A DNA stretch of 15,829 bases from Bacteroidales bacterium UBA1217 (GTDB lineage: Bacteria > Bacteroidota > Bacteroidia > Bacteroidales > P3), in NCBI GenBank assembly GCA_002309335.1, contig DBXH01000024.1:69030-84858 (forward strand). Reading direction: 5' to 3'. The notes under the pieces were generated by a model, which worked only from the letters and a program-made list of their open reading frames with translations, made no database searches and was not told the origin of the DNA. Positions 15,523-15,829 of this stretch are shown one piece after another. The translations under genes were made by a program, and so were the position numbers. Every line of letters begins with the position of its first letter. Position 1 is the first letter of the stretch.

Positions 15523-15609
15523 TTAGCAAACCATCCATTCTGCGTGATATTTCCTGATTTGCACCAGACGGCACATATTGTAGACCAGGTTGGTCAGCGC
15601 GATATTGGC
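15523..15609 (-). pseudogene. IS5-type transposase C-terminal remnant
   Basis: Read on the minus strand, 28 codons ending in TAA (15523-15525) encode a segment containing ANIALTNLVYNMCRLVQI. This resembles the extreme C-terminus of IS5/IS4-family DDE transposases, which commonly end in an ALTNLVYNxCRxxQI-like helix. The frame is interrupted at 15606-15611 by the TGGCCA boundary of repeat copy C, so the rest of the transposase is missing here. It is a fragment without a start codon. The identification rests on pattern recognition of a short peptide. Confidence 0.6.
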
Positions 15610-15639
15610 CAAACTATGGCCAAGATTGGGATATAAAAG

Positions 15640-15685
15640 AAAAAAGATTTTGCTTTTTCACTCATTTTGAGTTACTTGCAAAATC
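15640..15685 (-). terminator. Intrinsic terminator 2 in repeat copy C
   Basis: GATTTTGC (15646-15653) pairs with GCAAAATC (15678-15685), with an inner ACTC/GAGT stem. Six T follow on the minus strand (15640-15645). Confidence 0.75.
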
Positions 15686-15773
15686 TCTTTGGTGCCCGGA
15701 GCCGAAGGCCAGCGAACACCTTATTATCAAATAATATAAGTGAGCTAACGGGACGTAGTACTGTGGAGGGCAT

Positions 15774-15802
15774 AAAAAAAAGAAGGCCTCGCAAGGTCTT
15801 CT
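15774..15802 (-). terminator. Intrinsic terminator 1 in repeat copy C, after a tRNA end
   Basis: On the minus strand AGAAG-A-CCT, a TGCG loop and AGG-C-CTTCT form a 9-position stem with one mismatch, followed by eight T (15774-15781). It begins a few bases after the CCA of the partial tRNA. Confidence 0.75.
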
Positions 15803-15808
15803 CTTTTT

Positions 15809-15829
15809 TGGTGCCCGGAACAGGACTTG
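15809..15829 (-). tRNA. Partial tRNA 3' end (or tRNA-derived tail), cut by window edge
   Basis: The last 21 bases, read on the minus strand, are CAAGTCCTGTTCCGGGCACCA. They fit tRNA numbering exactly: T-loop C56-A57-A58-G59-T60, T-stem CCTGT with C61, acceptor strand TCCGGGC, discriminator A and an encoded CCA. A terminator follows at once. A 5' acceptor strand GCCCGGA is predicted beyond the window. The isotype cannot be determined; E. coli tRNA-Phe and tRNA-Leu(UAA) have similar ends. Because the same tail without CCA occurs at 14165 in copy B, this could instead be another repeat-borne remnant. Confidence 0.5.

Larger units (their letters stand above)
15606..15829 (-). repeat. Terminator-containing intergenic repeat, copy C (cut by window end)
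   Basis: Same module order as copy B: TGGCCA boxes at 15606 and 15617 (11 bp apart), terminator 2 (15640-15685), GGTGCCCGG (15691-15699), a structured region ending CGGGAC (15749-15754), terminator 1 (15774-15802), then the tRNA-type end from 15809. The middle region is 64 nt against 91 nt in copy B. It contains an 11-bp AT-rich stem (CACCTTATTAT with ATAATATAAGTG, one bulge) that is poor in A and B. It abuts the transposase remnant, which may be its insertion site. Confidence 0.8.

Overview
The window looks like chromosomal DNA from a member of the Bacteroidales (Bacteroidetes). The evidence is recurrent TAnnTTTG-type -7 promoter elements, no obvious Shine-Dalgarno sequences, a rhomboid protease with a Bacteroidetes-style C-terminal tail, a BatA/von Willebrand factor A-like protein, and a DUF4143 ATPase. 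Genus cannot be fixed from the sequence; a Prevotella- or Muribaculaceae-like gut or oral lineage is a guess.

Region 1 (1-10019) is dense core genome on the minus strand. In transcription order it holds a rhomboid protease, a membrane-anchored endonuclease/exonuclease/phosphatase (EEP) protein, endonuclease III (nth), a BatA-like vWA protein, an ABC ATPase and its permease. These six are packed with 3-22 bp gaps or short overlaps and look like one operon. A 261-bp spacer carrying an 11-bp tandem repeat follows, then recJ and the 5' part of ettA, which runs off the left edge. Together they cover DNA repair (nth, recJ), envelope and transport functions, and translation control (ettA).

Region 2 (10020-12206) is on the plus strand. 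aroE (shikimate dehydrogenase) is divergent from the rhomboid operon, with both promoters in a 124-bp gap. A DUF362 lipoprotein gene follows, closed by a 20-nt perfectly palindromic terminator.

Region 3 (12207-15829) is accessory and scarred. In minus-strand order it holds a 21-nt tRNA 3' end cut by the window edge, an IS5-type transposase C-terminal remnant, a cytidylate kinase-like gene, a truncated cstA fused in frame to the winged-helix tail of an AlbA/Schlafen-type ATP-binding protein, and a DUF4143 AAA ATPase. Three copies (A, B, C) of a roughly 165-250 bp non-coding repeat sit at 12225, 13931 and 15606, all in the same orientation. Each carries an intrinsic terminator for the minus strand directly after a CCGGG(C/T)ACC end that resembles a tRNA 3' end. 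Copies A and B match at about 104 of 107 bases and flank the DUF4143 gene as direct repeats. This repeat family, with its tRNA-tail duplications, paired TGGCCA boxes and nearby gene debris, is the least explained part of the window.
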